Part shown: piece after piece, positions 20,001 through 27,574 of the stretch
Position numbering within the stretch: position 1 is the stretch's first letter
Layout: each line of letters opens with the position of its first letter
Assembly: GCA_040182905.1 (NCBI GenBank)
Contig: JARQWU010000110.1
Span: 1 to 30,987, forward strand
Length of the DNA: 30,987 nucleotides
Direction of reading: 5' to 3'
DNA from: Barthelona sp. PAP020
Lineage: Eukaryota > Metamonada: BaSk clade
Made by a program: the position numbers and the translations under genes
The notes under the pieces: generated by a model
What the model was told of the DNA's origin: nothing
The model's input: the letters and a program-made list of their open reading frames with translations, nothing else
Databases searched by the model: none

Positions 20001-23000
20001 GGATTGTTAGAGGGTGTTCGTAAAGAAGTTCAAGCCGCTGGATTAGTCGACACCAAGGATAATTTGTGGAACTATTTTGTCAATAGATGTAGAGACAATT
20101 TACATGTCAGTTTAGCAATGTCTCCCTCCGGAGATCAACTAAGACAACGCTGTCGTTCATTCCCTGGTTTGGTAAATAATACAGTTATCGATTGGTTTGA
20201 TCCTTGGCCTCATCTTGCTTTGGAAACTGTTGCCAAAAATTTCCTTGCAGAAGAAGATCTTCCTGAAGAATTAAGGGAGCAAATAATCGCACATATTGTT
20301 CATGTTCATCAATCTGTCACTGTATATTCCAAGGAATTCCACACTACGTTAAGACGACATGTTCATGTTACTCCCAAGAATTTCCTTGATTTCATCAAAT
20401 CTTATCGTGATCTGTTGTTGAAGTATAGAATTGAATTTGATAACAATTACCAACGTTATGGTGAAGGTTTAGATCAATTGAGTGATGCGGAAAATAAGGT
20501 TGATACCTTAAACATTGAACTACGTATTCGTCAGAAGGAGGTTGCTGAAAAACAAGCTGTTGTTGAAGAAACAATGAAAATCATTGAGATTAAATCAGAA
20601 GATGCAAAGAAAAAGCAAGAATTGGCTACCAGAAAGGAACAAGAATTGTCCATTCAAACTGAACGTATTCAAATTGACAAGAAAGAAGCTGAAGAAGCTT
20701 ATGAAAATGCAAAACCCGCTTTATTAAGAGCAGAACAGGCTATTGATTGTATTGATAGACAAAGTTTGGCTCAAGTAAGAGGTATGCGTAATCCACCAGC
20801 TCTCATTGTTGAAGTTATGGAATGCATCGCCATTTTGAAAGGAAGAAAAGATTCAAGTTGGCAAGGAGTCATGGCTATGGTTGCTAATGCTAATTTCTTG
20901 AAAGATTTGAAGGAAACAAAGGTTGATCGTATTTCTTCTAGAATGGTCAACAGGGTTAAAAGAAAAATTGAAGCTGCAGAATTGACTCCTGACCGTATTG
21001 AACAAGCTTCTTATGCTGCTTCAAAACTGTTAGAATGGATTGTAAATATGGTTAATTTCTATGAAGTTAATGAGAATGTCAAGCCAATGCAAGATGCTGT
21101 TGCAAAAGCTGAAGCTGCTTTATTGAAGAGTCAAAATGATTTAGCAGATACAAAAGCAGACTTAATCGAATTACAAGAGAGTCTAGCAAAATTGGATCTT
21201 GATTTCAAAAATCAATCTCGTGAAGCAAAGGAATTACAAGAAAAGTCTGAGATTCAAGCAAGACAATTACAGGCTGCTAAGAGACTTTTAGATGGTTTAG
21301 GAACTGAAAAGGATCGTTGGAGAGATAGAAAGGAAGAATTGAGACAGGATAGAGTACGTTTAGTCGGAGATTGTCTCTTGTTAGCATCATTCTTGTCCTA
21401 TCTTGGACCTTTTTCGAATGATTTCAGACAAAGAATGTTAATTAACGATTGGGAAAAAGATGTAAAAGAAAGAAAAATTCCAGTTTCGACTCCTTTTGCT
21501 GTTCAGACATTGTTAACATCTGAAGTTGAAATTTCAACTTGGGCAGCTCAAGGATTACCTTCTGATGATTTGAGTGTTCAAAATGGTATATTAACCATTA
21601 GAGGAACTCGTTATCCCTTATGTATTGATCCTCAATTGCAAGCTGTGAATTGGATTAAGCAAAGAGAAGAGAATTTGAAAACTGGTACTTTCAGTGATCC
21701 TGCATTCGTTAAAGATTTGGAACAATGTATCACATATGGTTTCCCATTCTTATTTGAAGCTGTTGATGAATATATTGATCCGATCATTGATCCAATTTTA
21801 AATCAAAACTATGTTATACAAGGAGGTACTAAGTTTGTTAATTTCAATGATAAGTTGATTGCTGTTGACAATGATTTCAGACTGTATTTCACGACCAAAC
21901 ATGCAAACCCTAACTTTTCACCTGAAATTCAATCCAAAGTTTCTTTAATCAACTACACAGTAACAGAAGCAGGTTTACAAGAACAATTATTGAATGTTGT
22001 TGTCGAACATGAAAGAAGCAACCTTGAAAGAGAGAGAAAGGATTTGGTTAAGACCATTGCTGAAAACCGTAAGGAATTACAGGAATTGGAAGATATTCTA
22101 TTGAGAGAATTGGTTAATGCAGAAGGAAACATATTAATGAATGACGATTTGATACGTACACTTGAAAATACGAAGGAAAATGCGAAGATTGTATCTGAAA
22201 AGCTTGAGATTGCAAAGAACACAGCAGTTAAGATTGAAAAGGCTCGATCTGTGTATAAAGATGTTGCTAAACGTGGTGCAATTCTATTCTTTGTCATGGC
22301 GTCATTATCTAACATTGAAACTGTTTATGAGTATTCCTTAATGTCCTTTTTAGAAGTTTTCCAAATGTCTTTGGCAGATTCTCCAAGCGCTGGTTTAACT
22401 GTACCCGATAGATTGAAAGCCATTATGGACTATTTGACTTATCAGGTGTATGCGTACACATGTTTGGGATTATTTGGTAAACATAAGTTATTATTTGCTT
22501 TCCAAATGACTTGCAAAATTATTGAAGCTTCAGGTGAGTTACCTTATGAGAAACTTGACTTTTTCATCAAAGGAAATACTTCTTTGAATCCTCCTGAGGA
22601 GCCATGTCCGTATTCATGGATTACGGAGGCTTGTTGGAAAGACTTATTGTTATTATGCGAAAAGGATGCTGATTTCAGTACTCTTTTGAAAGAATTGGCG
22701 AATAATACAGAAGAATGGAAATTGTGGTATGATTCAAAGGATCCTGAGGCACAAACACCTCCAGAACCATTCCAACAATGTAATATTTATAATAAACTGT
22801 TATTGTTAAGATGTTTGAGACCTGATCGTGTTGTATACGGTATTTCACAATTTGTTATCCAATTTATGACCGATAAATTTGTAAAACCACCAGTGTTGGA
22901 TTATGCTGAAGTCATTGCCCAATCGACGTATCAATCTCCAATTGTGTTTATTTTATCACCTGGAGCAGATCCTGCATCTGAATTGGAAAAGTATGCGAAT

Positions 23001-24716
23001 AAGAAAGGTTTGGTTCAAGCTGGAAGATATCGTCCATTGTCATTGGGTCAAGGACAGGATGGTATTGCTGAACAGCTTGTAAAAATTGGTTCTCAAAGAG
23101 GACATTGGGTTGTTTTACAAAATTGTCATTTATTGCACAGATGGTTACCAAAGTTGGAGAAGTTGTTAGAAAGTTTAACTGGTAAACATAAAGAGTTTAG
23201 ACTTTTCTTGACTACTGAACCCACTTCCAAGTTCCCTCTTGGTATTTTGCAACGTTCTCTCAAGGTTGTCACTGAGCCTCCAAATGGTTTGATGTTAAAT
23301 ATGTTAAACAGCTATTCTAGATTATCGGAAGAGGCATTGTCTAAAAGTGCTCACAATTCTTTCAAGTCCTTGGTATTTGTTGTTTCTTTCTTCCATGCTG
23401 TTGTTCAAGAAAGAAGAAAATATGGTAAAATTGGGTGGAATGTTGCATACGATTTCAATGATTCTGACTTTAGAGTTTCTATTGACTTATTGGGAACATA
23501 CCTTGATAAAGCAAAGGGACAAGGTAATATTCCATGGGAATCTCTCAGATATTTAATTGGTGAAGCCATGTATGGTGGAAGAGTGTCCGACAGTTATGAT
23601 CGTCGTATCTTAGTCACGTATTTAGATGAATACTTCGGAGATTTCCTGTTTGATACTTTCCAACCTTTCCATTTCTTTATGTCTGAAGATTACGATTACC
23701 ATATTCCTTCAGCGAAGAATTTTAATGATTATGTTGCTGCAATTAAGACCATCCCCCTCTTCAATTCACCAGAATTGTTTGGCCTTCATAATAATGCAGA
23801 TATCCAATACACTACCAATTCTGCTAAAGAATTATGGAAGAACATGGTTGAATTACAACCTAGAGTTGGTTCTGGTTCCACTTCTGAGCAAGTTGAAGAT
23901 CATGTTGTTAATATCACTAACGATATCTTGAAAAGGTTGCCAGAACGTTTTGATGTTTCTGCTATTTCAAAGAGAATTGAAGTCCCTTCACCAACTCAAA
24001 TTGTTCTTTTACAAGAGTTAACAAGATTTAATTTGTTGCAAGAGGCAATTGATTCCAGTTTACATGATCTTTTATCTGCCATTAAGGGTGATATTGGTAT
24101 GTCTGCACAATTGGATCAATTATTATTGAGTTTGTACATGGGTGTTTTGCCCAAAGATTGGACTAGACATGCCCCAGCCACTTTAAAGTCATTATCCAAT
24201 TGGTTTACTCATTTATTACAGAGATATAAACAGTATAAGGAATGGATCACAAATGAACCTGTTGTTATGTGGTTGGCAGGTTTACATGTTCCAGAATCAT
24301 ATATTACTGCATTGATTCAATCTACATGCAGAAAATACTTGTGGCCTTTGGATAAATCCACTCTTTACACCGTAGTCACAGATATTACTGATCCTTCTGT
24401 CTTGAGAGAGAGGCCTGCAGATGGTTGTTATGTCCGTGGTTTGTTCTTAGAAGGTGCAGGATGGGATGTGAAGAAGTCTTGTTTGACTAGACAAAATCCC
24501 AAACAGTTGATTCAAGAATTGCCTTTAGTTAAGATTGTACCTGTTGAAGAGTCGAAATTGAGATTGCAAAATACTTTCCCAACACCTGTGTATGTTACTC
24601 AGGATAGAAGAAATGCTATGGGTGTGGGGCTTGTTTTTGAGGCACAGTTGTACACTTCTGACCATCCATCTCATTGGATTCTTCAAGGTGTTGCTATTTG
24701 TTTAGAAACTGCATAA
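11088..24716 (+). CDS. DNAH10: Axonemal dynein heavy chain, DNAH10 (inner arm I1/f alpha) type
   Basis: The product is a 4542-aa motor that slides axonemal microtubules using ATP. I start at ATG 11088 (MALQWLK); the frame opens earlier but only with TTG. The tail (1 to about 1700) contains LKMVWIISRHYNTDEKM near residue 300, close to the DNAH10 tail as I recall it, and a Ser-rich insert near 695-715. All four nucleotide loops are intact: AAA1 GPAGTGKT (about 1896), AAA2 GPTCGGKS (2177), AAA3 GGSGTAKT (2526) and AAA4 GVGGSGKQS (2881). AAA1 Walker B is CFDEFNR (1946). NCGEGLD in AAA1 favours DNAH10 over outer-arm chains. The antiparallel stalk surrounds a microtubule-binding domain at about 3225-3350 (RNPP). 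AAA5/6 and the C-terminal domain end with HWILQGVAICLETA. No intron interrupts it. Subtype is less certain than the axonemal class. Confidence 0.93.
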   Translation: MALQWLKAKVCKNLNIDEEIFDNCIDRIDDVDIALKSFFDKGLLIFVKSEIGDLRFYYTTDFPMVTDSSHLMYFINRSEETITNDSFTDEEEPLIEFGHLAGPPLMMLENYLSQLYGPSLEALKFDSQMKGEIHEEAAELFSAVCRFSGQVQQIISQISSNNVLFVPDIEIDNPNIASQNEDTVEMLIKVIGEWKQNIITLNKQQNELIPNGNGPIAELNYWRNRASAFSVVYEQLSVPKIQKMIATVDNAGKLDIMFKHHMESLTMNYLEAVDNVKFLNTLDRHFNLLNQGELSQFLETLPQLLNALKMVWIISRHYNTDEKMRPLLCRISWQICKRVYDTVQPFKLFYSFNIEDPDASLDVLNEAMNKLKEAEQVLNKWRTSYDDVRKEIEKTGRNMRWEFHQVTKNQTHLNSEFQTLFDEPQYTAKKCDELVNICSIVYSFRCLLSGELKEVTGAVEEIDITRVRVNKLLTPFIDCNFNVFDRKNSSLFADLKNDFDKEVKVLERSIKLLIDQSFSKLRSTQGAFKLLQNFLKLRSFSDSITKQLETKKLTILDQYLTEVALTRELFQQHKDNPPLSLNTPPVAGTIIWARKLYQRLKKPILCFNESEGFEKSEKGKIVRQAYFDAAKEMRDFENDLFNRWKTEAEQIALLSLKQSLLAKDDFSYRINFAEELQQIIDETKHLDNLGFAKLSGSSSSASSSSTATDNDGESGLIFKVSLQERKYLEIKESLGQSIEFYNSMMDELTPLERVVFSKEIDRIHVVFDKGCGDGLNWSSLCIQEYIVELRKELSEFTATIHRCKKVIFDVDTIVKEIGEVQLLQFENFAKHFHIKHESTGNYLFKNVDVSILDKRLLDIQELYEIWNTKIKEQSVLLKEKYLQLPALLVKLEDQMFGVQTGRHENLTRLYEHYEVCLFESVTQMIFKTLIEFHDLISRTNKEFPIFKAQATLAGSEVILSPQWVDFEKYTNLLIKDILNITRLFIRWESGTCLAAKPIVIIDNLEVERELQVSFYEDIIKNEDILNVCTKIPLYLYKTEEEVIKFTKRWHKYDYLWNRTKHGVIKKLKTKNLTLTQFDRLLSKYTTTIEEVMDLPTTKQAGIILIVTTNIVNSIISYSKDWIHTLCEYIHELSKDKLDSFNSKLIYYDEEISQEADTIDSLKHILIAIQEIKQSHVEFQERREIIENLYLLLESYSFEVEEKEKKIVFGFKKQVEDLFASCISIESNLTDTMNHFKKLTSEEVISFEAIITGFAQRFKNSGPGHPDINLSEGLSTLKKMSTEVEQLTVKRDDLILSQKLFDLDIVAFRDLVKINKDISNLTIIYSVYEDVFSSIETWSQILWRKLDVVEIQTSVEDYLKRVKKLGKTDPQLTDYPPFKKVEKLLVDFGNSLPLMEYLKSESLRPRHWQQLMKLTGQTFDSTDPNFTLGRVFAMELHRFEEHILEIHSTSQRELQIEKGLEEVIKVWRDMEFELGQYKKNGETRGTVLRSIEPIQLQLEENLTTLQSIQASRYVSYFLSKVQEWERKLSLVDEVSNMWLAVQLKWIYLEGIFLGTEDIRNQLPEETDQFETIDKAWKQVMTSCEKDPNVLKACSYPNRLQSLQEIAKGLDKCQKSLSEYLDTKRTAFPRFYFISDDELLSILGTDDTHNVQQHMIKLYGNVKSLIFGEGAKRDVVIGMTSSEGESFNFVEEILAEGVVESWMDDVDAMMKLTLHTLMKQGVYEYGSRSTGMSSRSDWVLAVLGMISLTGSQIWWTKEVEMAFKSIQKGNKYAMKRLLEDQDAQLNDLVRIIRSDLSKLARKKINTLIVMDVHARDLVQRFVVNSVVSEDDFEWESQLRFYWDRRQDDVVVMQCNGVFEYGYEYQGLSSRLVITPLTDRCYMTMTQALSMRLGGSPAGPAGTGKTETVKDLAKSLGILCMVTNCGEGLDHFAMSQNFAGLVETGAWGCFDEFNRIEPEVLSVVSEQIKTIQRAMLQKRKSFHFVGRDIKLDLKAGIFITMNPGYAGRTELPDNLKALFRPCTMVVPDLQQISEIMLYSEGFTSSKTLARKMVVLYRLAQEQLSKQHHYDFGLRALKSVLVMAGALKRGEPDMDEETVLMRALRDMNQPKFIHDDVPLFKGLISDLFPRLSAPRVRYDDLADAVEASMNDKGYILKDTQIDKVIQLYETMLTRHASMVVGPTCGGKSVVIETLANAQTRLGVVTKIHRISPKAQTVLELYGVLDPNTRDWKDGLLSNIFRQANKPLPSEKEGRERRYILFDGDVDAVWIESMNSVADDNKILTLPNSERIYLASHCALLFEVGDLQYASPATVSRCGMVYVDPKDLRYEPYFLKWLNAQNAQLIDQFRQLYDKYVDKLIDWMFDGVIGDIISTPPSTVIVTNELSIISQLCCQLDCILSEWKDNLDPEVIESIFIFALVWSFGALLDETGRKKFEQLLRKISGRSVVGTTRDGAVAAMDLPGDDQNTIFEFMFSLESFSWRPWTVFVEDYKPPRPFKFSEILVPTVDTVRSQWWLDANIKAEKPVCFIGGSGTAKTVTVQKYLSSAYVPQDKTQVLQINFSSRTTSLDLQRTLEENVDPRSSSVYGPPHGKTLKIFLDDLNMPKIDIYGTQQPIALLKLLLEHNGMYLREDPHTWITLKDIDWIGAMAPPGGGRNVVDPRFMSLFNIYHVLFPSNTSLKHIYESILNSHLAPFQEDVQQLTQLISSVTLEFYQAIVQQLPATPAKFHYIFNLRDISRVFEGLCLSTVDKFGESEGILRLWRHEMLRVFHDRLVDSHDRSFVKTKLDSMIGRNFMDKADKVTKADIMCGSFMNIDDEGHLMKPLMYEPIESFDSMSQIVDRYLEVYNEEHKTNQMNLVMFDDALKHLARILRIIQMPRGNSLLIGVGGSGKQSLTRLAAHIAGFELFEITLSRGYDEIEFRNDLKVLYQKLGVENKQIVFLFTDGHVVNDSFLELINNILTTGIVPALFTEEEKMGLLEGVRKEVQAAGLVDTKDNLWNYFVNRCRDNLHVSLAMSPSGDQLRQRCRSFPGLVNNTVIDWFDPWPHLALETVAKNFLAEEDLPEELREQIIAHIVHVHQSVTVYSKEFHTTLRRHVHVTPKNFLDFIKSYRDLLLKYRIEFDNNYQRYGEGLDQLSDAENKVDTLNIELRIRQKEVAEKQAVVEETMKIIEIKSEDAKKKQELATRKEQELSIQTERIQIDKKEAEEAYENAKPALLRAEQAIDCIDRQSLAQVRGMRNPPALIVEVMECIAILKGRKDSSWQGVMAMVANANFLKDLKETKVDRISSRMVNRVKRKIEAAELTPDRIEQASYAASKLLEWIVNMVNFYEVNENVKPMQDAVAKAEAALLKSQNDLADTKADLIELQESLAKLDLDFKNQSREAKELQEKSEIQARQLQAAKRLLDGLGTEKDRWRDRKEELRQDRVRLVGDCLLLASFLSYLGPFSNDFRQRMLINDWEKDVKERKIPVSTPFAVQTLLTSEVEISTWAAQGLPSDDLSVQNGILTIRGTRYPLCIDPQLQAVNWIKQREENLKTGTFSDPAFVKDLEQCITYGFPFLFEAVDEYIDPIIDPILNQNYVIQGGTKFVNFNDKLIAVDNDFRLYFTTKHANPNFSPEIQSKVSLINYTVTEAGLQEQLLNVVVEHERSNLERERKDLVKTIAENRKELQELEDILLRELVNAEGNILMNDDLIRTLENTKENAKIVSEKLEIAKNTAVKIEKARSVYKDVAKRGAILFFVMASLSNIETVYEYSLMSFLEVFQMSLADSPSAGLTVPDRLKAIMDYLTYQVYAYTCLGLFGKHKLLFAFQMTCKIIEASGELPYEKLDFFIKGNTSLNPPEEPCPYSWITEACWKDLLLLCEKDADFSTLLKELANNTEEWKLWYDSKDPEAQTPPEPFQQCNIYNKLLLLRCLRPDRVVYGISQFVIQFMTDKFVKPPVLDYAEVIAQSTYQSPIVFILSPGADPASELEKYANKKGLVQAGRYRPLSLGQGQDGIAEQLVKIGSQRGHWVVLQNCHLLHRWLPKLEKLLESLTGKHKEFRLFLTTEPTSKFPLGILQRSLKVVTEPPNGLMLNMLNSYSRLSEEALSKSAHNSFKSLVFVVSFFHAVVQERRKYGKIGWNVAYDFNDSDFRVSIDLLGTYLDKAKGQGNIPWESLRYLIGEAMYGGRVSDSYDRRILVTYLDEYFGDFLFDTFQPFHFFMSEDYDYHIPSAKNFNDYVAAIKTIPLFNSPELFGLHNNADIQYTTNSAKELWKNMVELQPRVGSGSTSEQVEDHVVNITNDILKRLPERFDVSAISKRIEVPSPTQIVLLQELTRFNLLQEAIDSSLHDLLSAIKGDIGMSAQLDQLLLSLYMGVLPKDWTRHAPATLKSLSNWFTHLLQRYKQYKEWITNEPVVMWLAGLHVPESYITALIQSTCRKYLWPLDKSTLYTVVTDITDPSVLRERPADGCYVRGLFLEGAGWDVKKSCLTRQNPKQLIQELPLVKIVPVEESKLRLQNTFPTPVYVTQDRRNAMGVGLVFEAQLYTSDHPSHWILQGVAICLETA

Positions 24717-24857
24717 CAGTAGCATTGCGTTTTTTATAAGCTATAATTGATATATATTGAATGTGTGAAAACATTTGTGTGATAAATTTTTAAATTTTTT
24801 ATTTTTATCAAATTTTGTTTTGACTCCAGAGTTATTTTGTCTTTTTTGTTCTTTGAT

Positions 24858-25167
24858 TTATAAATGGAAAGAGATGAAACAATTATTTGGTTCTTTGAAT
24901 GATTCAGTGTCTATTCTCATGTCATGATACTGTGGCTTTAGAATGATAGAATTCGATGGTTCTGTGGAGGTGGAAATATTGTTGGCAATATGTAAGTTCA
25001 AAATTTGCCTTGATAATTCAAAAAATTTCAGACACTCTTTTGAATCTTCAACCTGCATTGTTTCTGTTGAGCAAATGCAATATTTCGTTTTTTTGGACAA
25101 GTGATAGGTTATTTAGTGCTTTCAAAGTATCTTTTTTGCGAACTATTTGCCATCTATCAGTTGACAT
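24858..25167 (-). pseudogene. Small gene split between two frames (mini-intron, frameshift or decay)
   Basis: Frame A starts with ATG at 25167 (MSTDRWQIVRKKDTLKALNN...) and stops at TGA 25048-25050 after 39 codons. Frame B, shifted by +1, continues to TAA at 24858 and encodes the coding-like segment EDSKECLKFFELSRQILNLH ... LKPQYHDMRID. Together they would give a protein of about 75-105 residues. An intron ending in the TGCAG acceptor at 25053 restores the frame from either of two donors: GTCCAA (46 nt) or GTTCGC (91 nt), both weak. Alternatives are a one-base error in the 7-base homopolymer at 25088-25094, +1 ribosomal frameshifting at GGT-TGA, or a pseudogene. I do not recognise the product. 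It sits tail-to-tail with the dynein gene and upstream of the ZIP gene's 3' end. Confidence 0.45.
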
Positions 25168-25255
25168 AATTGAGGCAAAAGGTCTCTTTGGTCAGATTTG
25201 ACTGCTAAGGGATAAAAAAAAAAAGAAAATTTATAAACATGAAAAAATTGATGAC

Positions 25256-26071
25256 CTAGACATAGATAGCTAAAAACGCCATAAACACATAACCAATAAA
25301 GGGAGTGAAATAAATATTTTTGTGAAAGCTTTCAAAAATGACTTCAAATAGACCAACAAACAAGAAAGTACCAGCAGAAATGGATCTCAAAACGATTGAT
25401 CCATAGTGGTCTAATTTCAAATTAGAGCCAATTAATATGCCAAAAGGGGTTGAACAACTAAAAAATAAAACCAAGCCAAATACGACTTTGAAAGAGAATT
25501 TTGTCCTGGTTAAAATTACACCCAACGCAAAAGCAGCAAAAAACTTATGAGATAAGATGCAAATAAAAATAATGTTGGCATAAGCTTGATCAGTTTCATG
25601 TCCTAATGTTGTACCAGCCAACAATGAATGGAAAGTCAAACCCAATAATAAGAAAAGACTAGCAACAAAAGTACCATCCCCAAAATCAAAATGTTCATGT
25701 TCATGTTCATGTTCGTGTTCATGAGTATTTAAAGTCAAATATTTATTTTCTTCTTCAATTTCAGGTTTATTGGTGCATTTTTTATGGATAGAAACGAAAG
25801 TTCTTTCCAATAGCACTAATAGAAAACAAGTTGTCCAAGCATAAAATTGTGGAAATGGAAAGTCCTCTTCAAAATTTTCTCGAAAATCTGCATCTGCATC
25901 AGCTAAAATGTGTAATGCACCACCTCCAACTAATATTCCCCCAGAAAAAGCGGAACCATATTCCATAATCTTTTTAAATATGGGATCTTTAGCTTTGGAG
26001 AAAAAATATGGTAAATTTCCTCCAATAAATCCGAATAGGAAAATAAAAACTCCCCAAATGAATAATATCAT
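25256..26071 (-). CDS. ZIP-family zinc/iron transporter with His-Glu loop
   Basis: This 271-aa multi-spanning protein is predicted to move divalent metal (Zn, Fe or Mn) into the cytosol. I see about eight hydrophobic segments, starting with IWGVFIFLFGFIGGNLPYFF and ending VFMAFLAIYV. TM2 has GGILVGGGALHILADADADF, the ZIP GxxxxxxxxH pattern. The loop between TM3 and TM4 holds six His alternating with Glu (H117 to H127), a metal-binding loop typical of the family. TM4 is LTFHSLLAGTTLG and TM5 ILSHKFFAAFALG: both His are present, but the Glu four residues after each (HSxxEG, HKxxEA) is Ala (152 and 179). GTFLFVGLFEVIFES is the conserved late TM. Length is slightly short for the family. It ends with TAG. 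Confidence 0.85.
   Translation of the reverse strand: MILFIWGVFIFLFGFIGGNLPYFFSKAKDPIFKKIMEYGSAFSGGILVGGGALHILADADADFRENFEEDFPFPQFYAWTTCFLLVLLERTFVSIHKKCTNKPEIEEENKYLTLNTHEHEHEHEHEHFDFGDGTFVASLFLLLGLTFHSLLAGTTLGHETDQAYANIIFICILSHKFFAAFALGVILTRTKFSFKVVFGLVLFFSCSTPFGILIGSNLKLDHYGSIVLRSISAGTFLFVGLFEVIFESFHKNIYFTPFIGYVFMAFLAIYV
25690..25724. repeat. Hexanucleotide repeat encoding the His-Glu loop
   Basis: About six units of ttcatg (one changed to ttcgtg), within the ZIP gene, encode the His-Glu alternation. Such a repeat can vary in copy number by slippage without breaking the frame. Confidence 0.8.
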
Positions 26072-26284
26072 TGAAAAAGAAAAGAAAATCGGGTAAAATT
26101 TTTTGAGTGGTTATGCGATGATAATTATTTTTGATTTAATTAATGATTTGTGTTTATATGATGGATCATTACTGTTAGTTCCCTATAAATATTAATGATT
26201 TTTCACCATAAGAAATTAAAAAAATAAATGAATTTATTTAGCTTTTAGAAATGAAAAATAACTGTGTAAAATAGGTTTTAAAGA

Positions 26285-27574
26285 CTAATTTTCAACAACA
26301 ATTCCATACTTTTTGTCTACTTTTCTGCAAAGTTTGATAATGTCTTTAAAATGGTTTAATGGATTTAAAAAACTGTAAATAGAAGGAAAAGCTAACATTT
26401 TTGTCTTTATAAAACTATGAGGTTCCAATATATTGAAGGCAACACCTGTTTTCCCCAAAGAAATCACTCTTTGAAAATCTTCTCTGTTGATGTAATTGCT
26501 GATTCTTTTTTTCTCTTTGCCTTTCAAAAGAGCAAAGATATTTTTGCCCACAATTTTACCTTCTAACATGGAAAGGTTAACAAAATCATGAACTAAAGAT
26601 AATCTAGGATTGTAAGTTCGTGAATTAATTGAACCACAAGCAAAATACTTTTTACCTGGATTTTGAAAAACAGAATCAAAAGAGGACAATTCTAAATATT
26701 GGGAAATGTTCAATAATCCTTCCAAAGAAAAGCAACTGTCAAATATGGGATGCAAAAATTGACCAACTCTTTGAACTTTTCTGGTATTAACAAGAAAAAG
26801 AACATCACATTGAACACTGCTAATGATGTTGGTTGTGTTATCACAAAACTGCACAATAATTTTGTCGGTTGAAATCGTATTGCTGTTTACATCAAGAACC
26901 CTCGTGTTTGAAAAGATTTCAATATTTCTTTTTCTAAAAGACCTCAATATAGTCAAGTGAATATTTTGAAACTGACAAATGGTGTTTTCTTCAAATATGT
27001 GTATGATCCTGACGGTGGGGTATCTCAGTCGAATTCTACAGATTATTTCGGCACTAAATATCCCACTGCCAATACAAACACACACTCCATTTGTTAATCT
27101 AGAGTGCAACCAATCTCTATGAACTAAAATAGAAGGATTAGTGCCTCTTAGAGATAATAGAGAGTTTAATCTGCTAGATTGAAAACATCCACATGCTACA
27201 ACAAGATAATCAAAGTTAATGATCAATCCTGATTGTAAAATTGCTCTGTCTGATTCAACTAAAACAACACGATCAATAATTACTCTTACTAAGCAACAAT
27301 TGACATTTAAAAGAGATAAATCTAGAAAATTAAACCTGTCTAAAATACCTAACAACAGACTTCTATGGTAAAAAAAAGGATATGGATTCACCAAAGTTAT
27401 GAAAAACGGACTGATAGAATTTGGTGATTTTAAAAATGATTTTAATATTTGTTTTATAACACTAAGACCACTAATCCCTCCTCCAATGATTAAAATATGT
27501 TGAACTTCAATTGGATGTATTAAAATATTTTCTTCATCTGCAATAGATTTTATTGGATCTAATCGAATAGACAT
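26285..27574 (-). CDS. FAD/NAD(P)-dependent oxidoreductase, AIFM2/NDH-2-like
   Basis: The 429-aa protein is started at ATG 27574 (MSIRLDP); five further codons upstream begin with GTG. It has the two-dinucleotide fold of pyridine nucleotide-disulphide-type oxidoreductases. ILIIGGGISGLS (about 27-38) is the FAD Rossmann loop. INFDYLVVACG (about 119-129) corresponds to the YDxLVIATG motif. CVCIGSGIFSAEI (about 165-177) is the second, NAD(P)-binding loop. There is no CxxC redox pair, which favours the AIF/AMID/FSP1 and type II NADH dehydrogenase branch, acting on quinones. The usual late GD motif (xxFAxGD) appears as YFACGS, so the FAD-contacting Asp is replaced. There is no obvious membrane segment or targeting peptide. 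Activity is plausible but not assured. Confidence 0.65.
   Translation of the reverse strand: MSIRLDPIKSIADEENILIHPIEVQHILIIGGGISGLSVIKQILKSFLKSPNSISPFFITLVNPYPFFYHRSLLLGILDRFNFLDLSLLNVNCCLVRVIIDRVVLVESDRAILQSGLIINFDYLVVACGCFQSSRLNSLLSLRGTNPSILVHRDWLHSRLTNGVCVCIGSGIFSAEIICRIRLRYPTVRIIHIFEENTICQFQNIHLTILRSFRKRNIEIFSNTRVLDVNSNTISTDKIIVQFCDNTTNIISSVQCDVLFLVNTRKVQRVGQFLHPIFDSCFSLEGLLNISQYLELSSFDSVFQNPGKKYFACGSINSRTYNPRLSLVHDFVNLSMLEGKIVGKNIFALLKGKEKKRISNYINREDFQRVISLGKTGVAFNILEPHSFIKTKMLAFPSIYSFLNPLNHFKDIIKLCRKVDKKYGIVVEN

Noticed and set aside
11088-24716. Cytoplasmic dynein 1 heavy chain
   Set aside because: The length fits, but AAA1 reads NCGEGLD and the tail reads WIISRHYN, which match the axonemal DNAH10 class and not the cytoplasmic class.
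24858-25167. Ornithine decarboxylase antizyme with programmed +1 frameshift
   Set aside because: The +1 arrangement is suggestive, but the second frame is too short and lacks antizyme-like sequence; the stop context GGT-TGA differs from the usual TCC-TGA.
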